The translations under genes were made by a program, and so were the position numbers. 64,000 bases of DNA from Obelidium mucronatum (taxonomy: Eukaryota > Chytridiomycota > Chytridiomycetes > Chytridiales > Chytriomycetaceae), in contig JAIVFH010000002.1 of the NCBI GenBank assembly GCA_025765595.1, positions 62,001-126,000 of the forward strand. Direction: 5' to 3'. Shown one piece after another: positions 54,396 through 64,000 of this stretch. The notes under the pieces were generated by a model, which was not told the DNA's origin, made no database searches, and saw only the letters and a program-made list of their open reading frames with translations. Position 1 is the first letter of the stretch. Each line of letters opens with the position of its first letter.

Positions 54396-55204
54396 ATGAG
54401 ACTTTTCACACCATCAAACCAAAACCGCCTCACCAACGTTTCGATCGTCCGGCTAAAAAAAGGAGGAATCCGATTCGAAATTGCTTGCTATAAAAACAAA
54501 GTGAAGGAGTGGCGAAGCGGGGTTGAAACCAACATTGATGAAGTCCTTCAAACACACTCGGTATACATGAACGTCTCCAAGGGCCAGCTTGCATCTCAAG
54601 AAGATCTGAGCAAAGCATTTAAAACGGATGATGTTGAAAAGATTCTGCTTGAGGTGTGTGTCCTGGCAGCGCTCCTCTCGCATGCAACTCATAGATGTTT
54701 CAGATTCTCAAAAAGGGCGAATTGCAAGTCGGTGAAAAGGAACGAAGCGCTCAGAATGAATCGGTCACAAAGGAGATTGCAACCATCGTTTCACAGAAAT
54801 GTGTAAACCCACAAACAAAGAGGCCATACCCTGTCACGATTATTGAAAAGTCCATGGTGGAGCTGCACTTCTCTGTTAATCCAAACAAAAGCGCGAAGCA
54901 ACAGGCTTTGGAAGTGATTAAGCAATTGCAGGAGAAACAGATAATTCCAATTGCGCGAGCGCAAATGTCCATCAAGATTATTTTGCCTGGCAAGGAGTCC
55001 AAGAAACTGAAAGAAAAAGTTATGCCTTTAATTGCGAAAGTGGAGGATGAGGATTTTTCAGGAGACGTGTATGAGATTCTTTGTTTTGTGGATCCAGGAC
55101 AGTACCCCACCCTTGTTGAGCTTGTGAGCACGGAAACGAAAGGGCGCGGCCAAGTTGAAGTTCAAACGGTTCAAGATATTGCGGATGGAGATGAGGCTCT
55201 TTGA
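54396..55204 (+). CDS. SBDS: SBDS/Sdo1 ribosome maturation factor
   Basis: Conserved factor that, with EFL1, releases eIF6 from the pre-60S ribosome. Two exons joined across an intron of about 50 nt (54654-54703). The first starts [20 protein letters not shown] and has [20 protein letters not shown]. The second has [47 protein letters not shown] and [13 protein letters not shown]. Motifs and length (about 250 residues) match the whole family, intact to the stop at 55202-55204. The gene ends about 46 bp before the convergent DNAAF11 gene. Confidence 0.92.
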
Positions 55205-55250
55205 ATTATTCTCAATAAATCTCTTGTTTATTCTCTGCCATTGATAGAAT

Positions 55251-56743
55251 CTAACAGAGTGGTGGAACATCAGGATCATCCACAAAATCTTCTGCTGCTT
55301 CTGCTGCTGAGTTTGTAATTTCTACGAAATTTGTGTCCATGATCTTCTTGGACAGACAACTGTCGCCAAACAGCCGTTCCTTTCGTTTGTTCTTTTCCAC
55401 TTTGATGTCAGTAACTCCGCTAGCTGGCTCCAAGATGACTTTCTTCTTTTGGCGCTTGACAATATCTTCAATATCAGTTGATTCAGGGACAGACGTTCTT
55501 AGCATAGTCACAAGCAAATCTCCAGAGACTTTGCTGCGCTCACACAGCACTCTGTCAGGTTGAACATCATGTTCAAGAGTTACAGTAAGAACCTTGTTTT
55601 TGATGATAACTTGAATGAATGTAGGATGAACTTGGACGTCAATCAGACTGGAATCCAAAAACTTTGAAATCTCAACCTCCACGAATACTGCATTTTCATC
55701 TGATCTCATACTGAACGTCCATTTTCCTTCGTTTTTTTGAAGAACCCTTCCATCAGGACCATATGATACTGTTGTATTTGCAGGTTTCGGCGGTTTTGGC
55801 TTGGAAATATCATCTCTAGGAGGACCATTCATCGCTTCAATTTCTTTTGCAGTTTGGCGCCGCGTTTCTGGAGTATATGCAACAGGTTTTGTTTTGAATT
55901 CTTGTTTCAACCTCTCAATATCTTGTGGGCTAGCGGCTTGATTAGAATCGCGAAATCAGACTCCAAGGATCGTATTAACCTGTCCATTGGCTCAGTCTCA
56001 ACTTCCTTCTCTGGTCCCTTCAATTGACGACATTCCCGTTCTTTGACCAATCGCTCTCGGATCAAGTGGTGCACTTGAGCCGCCGCAATTCGCTCTGATT
56101 TTTCAATCTCCTTCCCATCTAGAACCTAAATTTGTATTCATGGTAGTTATTTCATCAGTAAAATGATAATAATGTCGAACCTTCAATTGGGGCAGGGTGG
56201 CAATCGCAAATTCCCTGTATCCGTCAACTTGAGAGCAAGGATTACCGACCAGAAATAATTCACGAAGCATGATGCATGGTTTGAGAGATTCCAGATCAAG
56301 GCAATCTTCAACAAAGTTGACAGTCAAATCCAACTTAGCCAGCGATTCGCATCTCTCGAGATTCTCAATCTTGGTGATGTTATTCAACGCGAGATTTAAG
56401 TACTGCAGCTCTTTGAGTTTGTGTAGGTTTTCTAATGGTATAGGACACAAAAGTTAAAGTTAAAGAACATCGCCAGCACAAAACAAACCAATCTTGTTGA
56501 TCTGATTGTTTTGCAGATAAAGCATCTCCAAATGACGACAGTAAACATCAAGATTCTCGATTTTTTCAATGTCAAACTGGTGAAGAGTAACTTCTTTCAG
56601 AGTTGACAGCTCTCCTTCGTTATGCTCGGCCCTTCGCCGCAGCAGCTCCTGTGTACTGCGTCGTGTCCGGTCAATACATGCTATGAAACTTAATATCAAC
56701 TTCAAACTTTCGCACTTGTTTTCTGGGCGCGGTCGTTGGGCAT
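55251..56743 (-). CDS. DNAAF11: Dynein axonemal assembly factor 11 (LRRC6/TilB)
   Basis: Cytoplasmic factor for preassembly of axonemal dyneins. A proposed exon 1 (56743, [12 protein letters not shown]) splices to [20 protein letters not shown] and [23 protein letters not shown] exons follow, with [11 protein letters not shown], then [20 protein letters not shown] and [20 protein letters not shown], and the LRR cap [12 protein letters not shown]. Then come [16 protein letters not shown] and a CS/p23-like region ([20 protein letters not shown]). The ending DDPDVPPLC matches the family C-terminus. Gene order and motifs agree with LRRC6 throughout. The first exon is inferred from frame; a longer open frame begins at 56813. 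Confidence 0.85.
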
Positions 56744-56804
56744 TTTTTGAGAGAGAACTAGAATAATTATCGGATTTTGTCACCAGTCTTCCTCTACTGC
56801 TCAA
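56744..56804. promoter_or_regulatory. Divergent DNAAF11 / FAM184-like promoter region
   Basis: About 61 bp between the two proposed ATGs. It could coordinate expression of two genes linked to cilia. No X-box-like site is evident by eye. Confidence 0.35.
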
Positions 56805-59800
56805 ATGTCGCAAGTAGCCTCAAGGGCCGCTACAAAGACGGGAAACAAAGGAGATGGAGCTCCGGAAAAGGGTGTCATCGCGCCGCCAGAAGGTTCTCAT
56901 CTCGAACAACGCATCAAACTGTAAACAGATAGTTAACATAACTGATATTAGTCGTGTTCAAGATGTCAAAGAAGATTGCACAGCTGACTAAAGTCATATA
57001 TTATCTCAATACAAAGAACGAGGATCATAACGTTGAAATCCAAAGCTTGATTGACGCGTATGAAGAAGAATTGGCTGAGGTTTCCTACCTGCCCCTTTGT
57101 TGTCGATCCTTTCTGAAATATAATGACTAGGTCATTAAAGATGGAACTACCCAAGTAGCAGACTTGAAAGTACGATTGGAGACAACGGAATTGAAAGTCT
57201 CGGAAGCTGATAAAATGATACAGGTTGGATTGTTTTGTTCCGACAAATAACCACTCAAATAACCTTCTGTAGACATATGTGAACACTATTCAAAATCAAG
57301 AAGAAGAATTAAGAAACTGTTATACGCGCGAGGAAGCGTTGAAGGAGCAAGTTCAAGATATTGCACGGTATTTATAAAGCCTGGAAGTTGGAATCTCACT
57401 GAATCCTACACTAGACGGACATCAGAAGAACTGGAGTCAAATCTTAAAAGCATGGAAAATCTTACACAATCCCAACAATTGGAACGAGACATGAATATGG
57501 CAGTTCAATTGAAGGAAATGAAAGAAAAGCACAGAGAACAAGTTTGGCGCCAAAAGAAACTGCATCTTTCGACTTATTATGCGTTTTGAAAATAGATTGA
57601 AAAAATGGAAGCTGATAATGCCAAAACATTGAAGCAGTTTATCGAAGACTTGAAGAATGCACAAGCAATGGTCAAGGACACTGTTTCCAGCATGACACAA
57701 CAAGTAAGCCGATGATGGAATTGTATGATATACTAAAAGTTGCGGGTACTTAGATGGATGACCAAAAACAAACCATGCAAAGAGAAATTAATCGCATGAA
57801 AACAGACCATGAAAGCGAATTGAAGAATTTAGAAAATCAATATATTGCCACTCAGAAGCAGCTGGAAGAAGAACTTGAGCATGTATGCCTCATTCCAGTT
57901 GGGTTTTTTCAAACTTGACCTTCTTTTCGCGCAAAGGTCACAAAGAGATACAAGGAGGTGTCCGAGTCACTTGCAACTGCACAGCAAACCATAAAAGTGT
58001 ATGTCTTTTCGTCGTGAAAATCGTGAAAATACTCACTTCCACTCCAGGCAGCGAAATGAAATCACCGAACTCAACGAAAGTATGGTTAAAAAAGATCAAT
58101 TCGTGCAAGATGCTCAGCAAAAGTTGGGAGACTTGAACGAAAAACTGTCTGAAACCAAAATGGTAAATATGAGGTTCAAAGAAAAAGTGACAATCTATAA
58201 CTTCATTCATTATAGGAATTGAATATAACAAAAGAGAAACTTGACGAATCTGGTGTGTAATCAAAGAATTGTAAAGTTTCCCGTGTTCAAACGAATCTTT
58301 TGCGAACTTCACATATCAGAGCAAAGACTAAATACCCAGGACGTAACCCTTCAAGAGCGAGCAAATCAGCTATTTGAAATGGAATCTGATTTAAAATCAT
58401 GCAAGGACGAGCTTGAGAACGCTTATTTTGATTTTAGAAACTTGCAAGCAAATTTTGAATCTGCTCAACTGTTAGTAGCAGTCATAGTTGAGCGGGGCAG
58501 CTTCTTCTAACTTTCTTTTAAAAGCAATATTAACGATCTCTCGTCGAATTTGTATGAGACAAGCAAATCAAAAGCTGAGTTGGAAGTTCCTGAAGGTGGA
58601 AGCAGGTAGAAAATGAAAAAAAGGCAACATCAGAATCACCTAACTGTTTAAACAAAAGAACGAAAAGTTGCCAAGCTTCAAGCAGAAATCCTTCAACTTA
58701 ATTTTGAGTTAACTGAGGTGTCACTCTTCGACTTTTTTTGGATAGTCAAAGAATCACTAATTCAAAAGCTAATGATGTAGAAAATGGAACGAGCGTTGAT
58801 GGATCAAGAAAAGCGAATGACACAAGATGCTGAAAGAAAACTTGCAGATACGGAGTTCAGGCTGCATGCACACTATAAGGAAATCATTGACAAAAAAGAC
58901 CTGGTAGCTATAATATATCAAGCATTGAAGCATATATGTTGCTTATTGCATTCCAGGAAATGTTTGAAACGCTCAGAGCACACAGAAAAGAGATTGAAGA
59001 ATGGGCAAACAAGCTCCGAAAAGAAGAAGACAAACTTGTGGAAATGAGAGATTTCATGCAAGATCAAGTTGACAAGATGGAAGAAGCAAAAAATGTCGTC
59101 AAAGAAAAGTTGGAAGCTAGTATTAAAACAATTCAAGAAAAAGTGAATGAGATCCAAGAATTGCAAAGAACTATCCAGGTACTTGAAAAATCAAAAGCGA
59201 AGTTTCGGTTGGCTGATCCTCTGTCAATTATAGTCTCAAATCGGGTCAATAAAGGCCCTTGAAGTAGACAAAGCCGATTTGTACCAGAAAATGGTTCGCA
59301 TTGACGATCAAATTCGAGGAGAGATGAATGACAAGTTTCGGCGAGAAAAAATGGAATCAGAGGAGAGATGGTGTAGTGGTTTAAACCCACGAAGATGACA
59401 AACTAAAGCAAGATAACTCATTAAAACAGGGAAATCTTTCATGCAACTGAAATGCAGAATCAGAAGGATATGATGACTCATGAACATCATGTCGAATTAA
59501 TGGTTTGAAAACCTGCTTTTTGTCCTTATAGTATCAACTTAACATCAAATTTCACAGACTGCAATAGACAAAACTGAGACTGATTACAAAGAACAAATGT
59601 CTCGTCTTATTGCTGAGCATGAGCTGCGAACAGAAGAATGGGCCAAAAACAAAACAGAACTTGAGGATAAGATCATGGGTCTCGAAATCAATATCAAAAT
59701 GCTTACCAAAGGAGTTCACGACCTCAAAGAAGATCATACGCGAAAATTAGCAGGTGTTCTAGACACGCATGAAAAGTTCCTGGAAAAGGAGCGAAAGAAT

Positions 59801-61061
59801 TTCGAGTACGAAATGAATGCGAAAGAAACTCAATTAAAAGTGGCGAGCACAATCGCATTGGGGAATCTGGAGAAAAAACATGCAGCCATCTTGGAGGAAG
59901 CTGAAGCAGGGCACAAAAAAATGATGGACGATTTGAGGAATACCAACACCAAGAACGCATTAGCTGCCAAAAAGGTGATATAAACAATTTGCACGTATTT
60001 TGAAAGTGTTTCTTAACTGTAGAATACAGGAAGCTGAGAATAAGTTGGCTGCTGAAGTGTTGCGCATAAAAGGCATCCATACAGAAGATTTGCAAGCGCA
60101 AGCTGACAAGCATGGCGATGAAATGGCGCAAACAATTCTTACAATGAATATGCAACGCATGGCAGAATTGAAGGATCAAGCCGATCTCCATCAACTTGAA
60201 ATTGACAAAATCAACAAGAAGATTGATGGTCTAAATGAAGAAATTATTCGTCGAATTGTGAGTTCTTTATCAAGTTGATATGGAACTGATTATTTTACTG
60301 GACAGAGTGTTGAAAGTGACTTTTCAAGAAAAGTATATAGCCTAGAATCGGAAATTGTTCGACTGAAAGACTCTGTCTCAAGTAAAGTAAATGAAATAAC
60401 GAGGCTGAGAGACCGGCATATCATCGCCCTCGATGAACAAATGGAGTCCCTGATGAAAGAGCATGATGCCAAAGTGTACAACTTGAATGAAGAGCATATC
60501 GTTGAAGCCAACAAGATGATAAGAGACTTCGAGCAGGCACAAGAGTTTCTCAAAAAGCAGATCGCACATCAAGCGAAATTGTGAGTGTTTAACAAGTGAT
60601 GGAAGCCCTGTACTCGATTTAAATTTGCTGCAGGTTGGAAGAAGCAGCCGTGAAGTATATCAATAGAGAATCACGAGACGATGATGTCGCCAAAATAGCG
60701 GAACTGGAAGAAGATATCAAGAAACGAAAAAAGAAAGCACACACCATGATGGTTTGTTCTTTGTGCATCGTATGAATGATTGACAGAGTGTAAATTGCAG
60801 GAGGAACTAGAATACTGCAAATTAGAGTTGTCAAACCGCGAAGCAAACTTTAACAAAATATTCAACAAGCACCCACTAGTTGGTGTCATCCAACCAATCA
60901 CGATGGGAAATAGCTTGAAAGACAAAAAGATGATGCCAAAGAAGAGTAATTCAATGTCAAAACTGCCGCCCTTATTCTCCCCATCGATGACTCCAATACC
61001 TCCTGTGCTTCAATCAATGTCTATCGGAAGGCCCTCACAAGCTTCAGAACCAGCGTTATAA
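56805..61061 (+). CDS. FAM184-like long coiled-coil protein
   Basis: Very intron-rich gene (about 17-20 short exons), encoding a protein of about 1,000 residues that is almost entirely coiled coil. The start is MSQVASRAATKTGNKGDGAP. The next exon has MSKKIAQLTKVIYYLNTKNE, the conserved N-terminal FAM184 signature. Long heptad-rich exons follow (for example MERALMDQEKRMTQDAERKL near 58784 and DTHEKFLEKERKNFEYEMNA near 59765). The last exon has LELSNREANFNKIFNKHPLV then GVIQP, matching the FAM184 C-terminal motif. A Ser/Pro-rich tail ends at 61061. FAM184 proteins are poorly characterised. A flagellar link is suggested by the neighbour DNAAF11 and the zoosporic context, not by direct evidence. 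Confidence 0.75.
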
Positions 61062-61125
61062 GTCTTACTCTTCATTTTATAGTTTTTTGAATATAGCACA
61101 CCGTTTGTTTATTGCCAAAAAGTAA

Positions 61126-61960
61126 CTACAACGTCCGAACCAAACTTTTGTCAAAGAAATATAACGCGCCTGAACAAATAGTGGTTCCAGTAACCGTCCA
61201 ACGCAACGCTTCTAGGGCAACATAGTCGATTGGAATACCATAGACGGGTGCCGCCAGGGACGCATACATAAGAACCAGTTGCAAGAATGTATTGGCTTTA
61301 CTTATGAGTGGAGGTTTGACTTCAGCAGAGGGGAGAGAGACATCCCAATATCTGCTCCACGTTTTCTGCAAGAAGTTCAATCAGCCACTAATAAAATCGT
61401 ACAAGTTCCATTCCCGTATCTTACAGGAGCAGGTAAAGAATTATATCTGTAGACCATAGTGCCTGCAACCAGACCAACATCACGCCCAATGATTAATGCT
61501 GCCAATGGAACTATACAGGAGGCATTTAGAGACCCAGAAAAAAGCAAAAGTTCGAAGTAACAACGAAGAACACACATGAGAGCAATCCAGCATCACACAA
61601 TGAAACAGTCAAAACTGTCATAAGAATCTTATCAGCAGCCGGATCAAGGACTGTGCCAAAATGAGTTTTCATATTGAATCTTCTAGCAATGTAACCATCC
61701 ACAACATCGGAAGCAGCTGCAACAGCGAGTAATGAAAGAGCAAGAGGGTATTGGTGCGCCGTGATGTAGTATCCAATCACAGGTGAACAAGCGATTCGGG
61801 CCATAGTAATCGCATTTGGAATAGTGTAGATATTCTCCTTCTGTCGTTCAGTTGGTGTTTGAGGCTGAAAACTCGTGAAACAGCGATACGGAATCGGGAC
61901 ACGTGGGACACGTGGCAGTTTGAATGAGAAACGTTGATGAAGTGCGATTCGAGGAAACAT
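61126..61960 (-). CDS. CRD1: Cardiolipin synthase (CDP-alcohol phosphatidyltransferase)
   Basis: Mitochondrial inner-membrane enzyme joining phosphatidylglycerol and CDP-diacylglycerol to make cardiolipin. Three exons. The N-terminus is a mitochondrial presequence (MFPRIALHQRFSFKLPRVPR). IYTIPNAITMARIACSPVIG follows, then the catalytic CDP-alcohol transferase motif DVVDGYIARRFNMKTHFGTV followed by LDPAADK, which contains all the required Asp and Gly. Exon 2 has LIIGRDVGLVAGTMVYRYN. The last has KANTFLQLVLMYASLAAPVY and ends DKSLVRTL. Membrane helices are evident. It is divergent from SEC31, 50 bp apart. Confidence 0.85.
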
Positions 61961-62010
61961 TTTATTCGTTACTCATGCTATCGTGTTGTGAAATTAAAAC
62001 AAATAAATAA

Positions 62011-64000
62011 ATGGTTCTCCTTACACACACGGACCGCACGGCCACTGTTGCCTGGGCGCCCGCTGTTCCGGAACTTCCGTCGCCGCTTCTTGCCGCCGCC
62101 ACTGTTTCCGGCGCCCTGGACGCTTCGTTCTCGACCACGACAACTCTCGAGCTGTTTGATCCGCTGTCAACGGCAAACGCAGACTCAGCTGCGGAATTTA
62201 AATCACTCGGCTCAGTCACCGCTTCTGCAAGGTGACTTTGTGGCTCGTGCGGACATGGACTCTGTTTGACGTCAATTTATGCTGAAACTGACACCCTTAA
62301 CCTAGATTCAATCGTTTAGCCTGGGGTCCCTCGCCTGACGTCATCAGGAGACCGATGGGTATTCTTGCTGGTGGTCTGGAGAATGGTGAAATGGCTCTGT
62401 GGGATCCTCGTATTATTATCGAAAACGCCAAAAACAAGACAGCAAATGATCCTTTCATTATGAAGCCTGTGAAACACAAAGGTCCTGTCAGAGGACTCGA
62501 TTTCAACCCAGTTGATTCAAAGTTTCTAGCTTCGGGTGCTGCCGATGGGGAGGTATGTCTCCCATTACCTATTGCGACGTGGCAATTGGCTTTGCTATAC
62601 AAAGTCAATGCAACGTTTTTCTCCACAAAAGATGCTGCATAATCGAGCAATACGAAATGGATCTAACAAATGAACTCTTCCAGCTCTTCATTTGGGATTT
62701 GACGAACCCTGCAAAACCATACTCGCCAGGAGCGCGATCGTCTAGATTGGACGATGTTACAGCGGTTGCTTGGAACAGAATGTTCTATTATATTCTGGCA
62801 AGTGCCAGCAATAACGGAAACACTGTCATCTGGGATCTGCGTCACAAGAAAGAGATTGCAGCATTTTCTCACCCAGGAGGAAGACGTCAAATCTCTAGTA
62901 TTGCTTGGAATCCTGACTCTGTAAGCTTGAACGGAAAGTGTCTGCGTTGCGATCCTAAAGTTCTTCTTCTCCTTTAGCCAACCCAAATTGCCACTGCCAG
63001 TGATGACGATGCAACCCCAGTTATTCTCATGTGGGATCTTAGAAATTCTCGCGCCCCAGAAAAAGTTCTGACAGGTCACTCGAAAGGAGTATTGAACTTG
63101 GCTTGGTGCCCCAAAGATAGCGATTTACTTCTTAGTTGTGGAAAGGACAATCGAACTATTGTCTGGAACCCAAGTGGAGCTGGGACTATTATTGGCGACT
63201 TGCATCACAGCAGCAACTGGTCTTTTGAAGCACAATGGTGCAACCGAAATCCAGACCTTATTGCTGTTGCTGGTTTTGATGGAAAGCTAAGTGTCCATTC
63301 ACTTCAAGGAGGTGGTAAAGGAGTTGACGACAGCGTCAATGAAGCCGCCGCAGCTGCATCCCATCAAATAAGTCCAGACGATTTCTTCAACCAATCCTTT
63401 CCCTCAATCCAACACCAGCCCAGCCATATCAGCAACAGTCAATTTAGACTTCCTCACCCACCAAAATGGCTTCGTAGACCGGTTGGAGCATCTTGGGGAT
63501 TCGGAAACCGGCTTGTTCGTTTTGGTTCCAGCAAACAGTCCGATGGATCATCTCGTCAAACTGTTTCCATCCGCAACGTTGTATCTGAACCCGCTTTTGT
63601 ATCTCGTGCGGCGGAACTGGAGAGAATCAATGCTGGAGGAACGGTTGAAGCATTTATTGACTATTGCACAAAAATGTCTCATCCTGAAAGCACGGCTGCA
63701 ATTTCTGAAAAGGATAGAGATTTGTGGAGGTTTTTGGGAGTCATGTTTGAAACAGGAAGCCGGGAGCAAGTGTTGCAGTTTCTTGGATTTGATAAAGCCG
63801 AAGTGGCAAGTACAGATAAGCTTGCCGCTTTGTTGAAGAAGTTGTTGGTTTCAACTGAACCGGAAATTCCTGTTGTGGAGGAGACTGGTACAGCAAATGC
63901 CAACGATGGTGCAAATCATGACCTGAATAATGGAGGATTTGATGGATTTGAAGCTGATGACGACTTTGCTCTGATTGCTGCTCAAAACAAGCGTGCTCCA
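62011..64000 (+). CDS. SEC31: SEC31 COPII coat protein (5' part)
   Basis: Outer coat subunit of COPII vesicles budding from the ER. The start at 62011 (MVLLTHTDRTATVAWAP) leads into a seven-bladed WD40 propeller: GILAGGLENGEMALWDPRII, LDFNPVDSKFLASGAADGE, then after an intron LFIWDLTNPAKPYSPGARSS, VTAVAWNRMFYYILASAS, and PTQIATASDDDATPVILMWD. LNLAWCPKDSDLLLSCGKDN follows, then FEAQWCNRNPDLIAVAGFDG. FEAQWCPRNP-type and PPKWLRRPVGASWGFGNRLV sequences are Sec31 hallmarks. After the propeller comes the helical linker (INAGGTVEAFIDYCTKM). The gene runs off the right edge at 64000. At least three introns are seen. Confidence 0.88.

Noticed and set aside
1..64000. CRISPR arrays, bacterial operons or riboswitches
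   Set aside because: The introns and gene types are eukaryotic, and no regularly spaced direct repeats were found.

Overview
The window is compact eukaryotic DNA with many short GT-AG introns (mostly about 45-80 nt, often with a CTAAC/CTGAC-like branch site). Fungal-type genes (WOPR-domain regulator, fungal transcription-factor domains, Clr2-like protein, cytochrome c peroxidase) sit beside genes needed for a motile flagellum (RSPH10B-type MORN protein, DNAAF11/LRRC6) and a FAM184-type coiled-coil protein. Together these point to a zoosporic, chytrid-like fungus. Genes lie very close together and several are divergent pairs only 30-100 bp apart.

Layout. 1-7.7 kb: 3' end of a BIRC6/UBE2O-type ubiquitin-conjugating enzyme, a DHTKD1-type 2-oxoadipate dehydrogenase E1, and the radial-spoke MORN protein. 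7.9-15.6 kb (minus strand): two fungal transcription-factor paralogs, a seven-helix membrane protein and exocyst SEC6. 15.7-22.6 kb: an F-box/LRR gene broken by frameshifts, CCP1, a Clr2-like gene, a KH-domain gene and an unrecognised gene. 23-30.5 kb: three more paralogs of the transcription-factor family. 30.7-38.2 kb: ORC1, a DUF599 membrane protein, a macrodomain-sirtuin fusion, two tandem genes of an unrecognised repeat family, and tRNA-Met. 38.2-43.8 kb: an apparently complete DNA transposon with a KDZ-type transposase and a second gene (homeodomain plus PHD-like finger), bounded by 19-bp inverted repeats. 43.8-64 kb: cyclin L-like, TFIIIC90-like, MMAA GTPase, kinase-WW, UBA-vWA, WOPR regulator, a secreted cysteine-rich protein, SBDS, DNAAF11, FAM184-like, cardiolipin synthase and the 5' part of SEC31.

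Most genes are housekeeping. The accessory content is the transposon, the transcription-factor family (its zinc cluster appears to be decaying from copy to copy), the tandem repeat-family genes and the macrodomain-sirtuin fusion. Several genes, including conserved ones (CCP1, cyclin L), carry apparent one-base frame breaks. Residual assembly indels are therefore likely, and calls of pseudogenes should be treated with caution.
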